Positions 21,904 to 22,588 of a stretch of DNA of 22,588 nucleotides are shown piece after piece (within the stretch, counting starts at the first letter, position 1; the number at the start of each line of letters is the position of its first letter). This DNA comes from an uncultured Coriobacteriaceae bacterium (lineage in GTDB: Bacteria; Actinomycetota; Coriobacteriia; Coriobacteriales; Eggerthellaceae): positions 1-22,588 of the forward strand of contig USAB01000026.1 in assembly GCA_900552585.1 (NCBI GenBank). The letters run 5' to 3'. Below the pieces are notes generated by a model, which saw only the letters and a program-made list of their open reading frames with translations, made no database searches and was not told the DNA's origin. Both the position numbers and the translations under genes were made by a program.

Positions 21904-21945
21904 CGTTGCGGATCGACGTAAGCCGTTGAGTTCGTTGCGGATCGA
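21904..21945. repeat. 13-bp direct repeat after purE
   Basis: CGTTGCGGATCGA occurs at 21904-21916 and 21933-21945, 29 bases apart. Role unknown. Confidence 0.6.
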
Positions 21946-22037
21946 GGGTGGCGGGGTAGCGCGTAGGCACGCCGGGCGTTTACGTAGGCATATGATTTGG
22001 CAAGCTGAAGGGTGTTTTGCTGTGTTGGAAAGCGCTT

Positions 22038-22278
22038 ACTGCCAAGAGAATTGCAATTATTGGACGAGAATTCAGGTTGGGAATGGTTTCACAATGGCTA
22101 ATTTTTTGACCTGCGGACTGCCGATAACTGTCAGAATGCATTATCCCAGGTCAAACGCATTGATGCATTCTCTGGCATTCCTGGTGATGTCGCCTTGCAC
22201 CTTCTTCGGTTGAGTTGTGCGCCGCTAAACCATTCCCAAGTTCAGTTTTCATCCAAAAAGTCGGGATTTGTTGGCAGT
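22038..22278. repeat. diverged 52-bp inverted repeat, MITE-like or structured RNA
   Basis: Bases 22038-22089 and the reverse complement of 22227-22278 align without gaps over 52 bases (37 identities). The outer ACTGCCAA and the inner 13-base TTGGGAATGGTTT are perfect. The 137-base centre holds two more inverted repeats: TTTGACCTG/CAGGTCAAA (22105-22113, 22147-22155) and AGAATGCAT/ATGCATTCT (22133-22141, 22163-22171). The segment is more A/T-rich than its surroundings. No transposase is present. Two old repeat copies facing each other, a MITE, or an RNA element are all possible. Confidence 0.6.
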
Positions 22279-22588
22279 GGACTGTCGTACAGGTCGCTTG
22301 TGGGGCGTAACGCGCACTGCTGGTGGACTGCTGCTCGGTCCGCTTGGGGCGATGCGCACGCTGCCGGCGGGCAGCTGCTACCGCGCCGGCGTTTGCCATG
22401 CCGCCGGCAGCGGGGCGTTGTGCGCGCCGTATACCGCATGCCCTGCGGGCGCGAGCCTGCTGCGCAGTTCGGCGCCGCACAGGAAGCCACGCGAGCCGGC
22501 GCCAAACCGCTTGCCGCGCCGCCAACCGCCTCCAGACGCACAGGACGGGCGGCCCCCCTGCCGCTGGCCGCCCCCCCGATCTCGCCGG
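22279..22588. other. GC-rich end of window, nothing assigned
   Basis: Very GC-rich sequence open in several frames at once. No frame gives a recognisable motif or family-like start, so I cannot tell coding from non-coding. A gene running off the right edge cannot be excluded. Confidence 0.3.

Noticed and set aside
22151..22541. Overlapping minus-strand frames at the right end, one ending PTNPDFLDEN
   Set aside because: Low-complexity Arg/Ala composition and no start signal. The end of the frame is simply the translated arm of the inverted repeat at 22227-22278.

Overview
The window looks like the chromosome of a GC-rich actinobacterium. The best fit is class Coriobacteriia, Eggerthellaceae-like. 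That is inferred from the general look of the proteins and GC-rich codon use, not from a marker gene. From the left edge come the C-terminal part of a YhaN/SMC-like ATPase (62-1066), then purA, purD, a two-domain mazG, a Gfo/Idh/MocA oxidoreductase, pntA and pntB for a membrane transhydrogenase, and a LysR regulator, all on the + strand. To the right of the island come a sodium:neurotransmitter-type symporter (+), a fused Fe-S L-serine ammonia-lyase (-), a type II NADH dehydrogenase (+) and purE (+). The last ~690 bases have no convincing gene but hold a diverged 52-base inverted repeat.

Between the LysR gene and the symporter, tRNA-Phe(GAA) (10549-10624) is the insertion site of a 5.57-kb integrative element. 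It is bounded by a perfect 52-bp direct repeat (10578-10629 and 16148-16199) that covers the tRNA 3' half. All clear element genes are on the minus strand, reading away from the symporter: a tyrosine integrase with a full catalytic set, an XRE-like regulator, a small excisionase-type HTH protein, an uncharacterised protein, a DUF6291-like replication protein with repetitive linker, and a DnaC-like helicase loader. The last four are translationally coupled or overlapping. I see no relaxase, type IV secretion gene, capsid gene or evident cargo.

The non-coding DNA of the element is highly organised. Matching clusters of TGGCAA-type repeats lie near both ends, as expected for integrase arm sites. 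Two identical 19-bp inverted repeats precede the replication operon, as expected for repressor operators. Downstream of the loader gene are short TTGCA-centred repeats, a 32-bp direct repeat and a 9-bp-stem hairpin, a reasonable candidate replication origin. I infer a minimal excise-and-replicate element, perhaps a satellite needing a helper for transfer.

Outside the island, the perfect palindrome TGTTGCAACA occurs five times between 2.5 and 9 kb, both between and inside genes, far above chance. It may be a genome-wide iterated palindrome or a regulator site.
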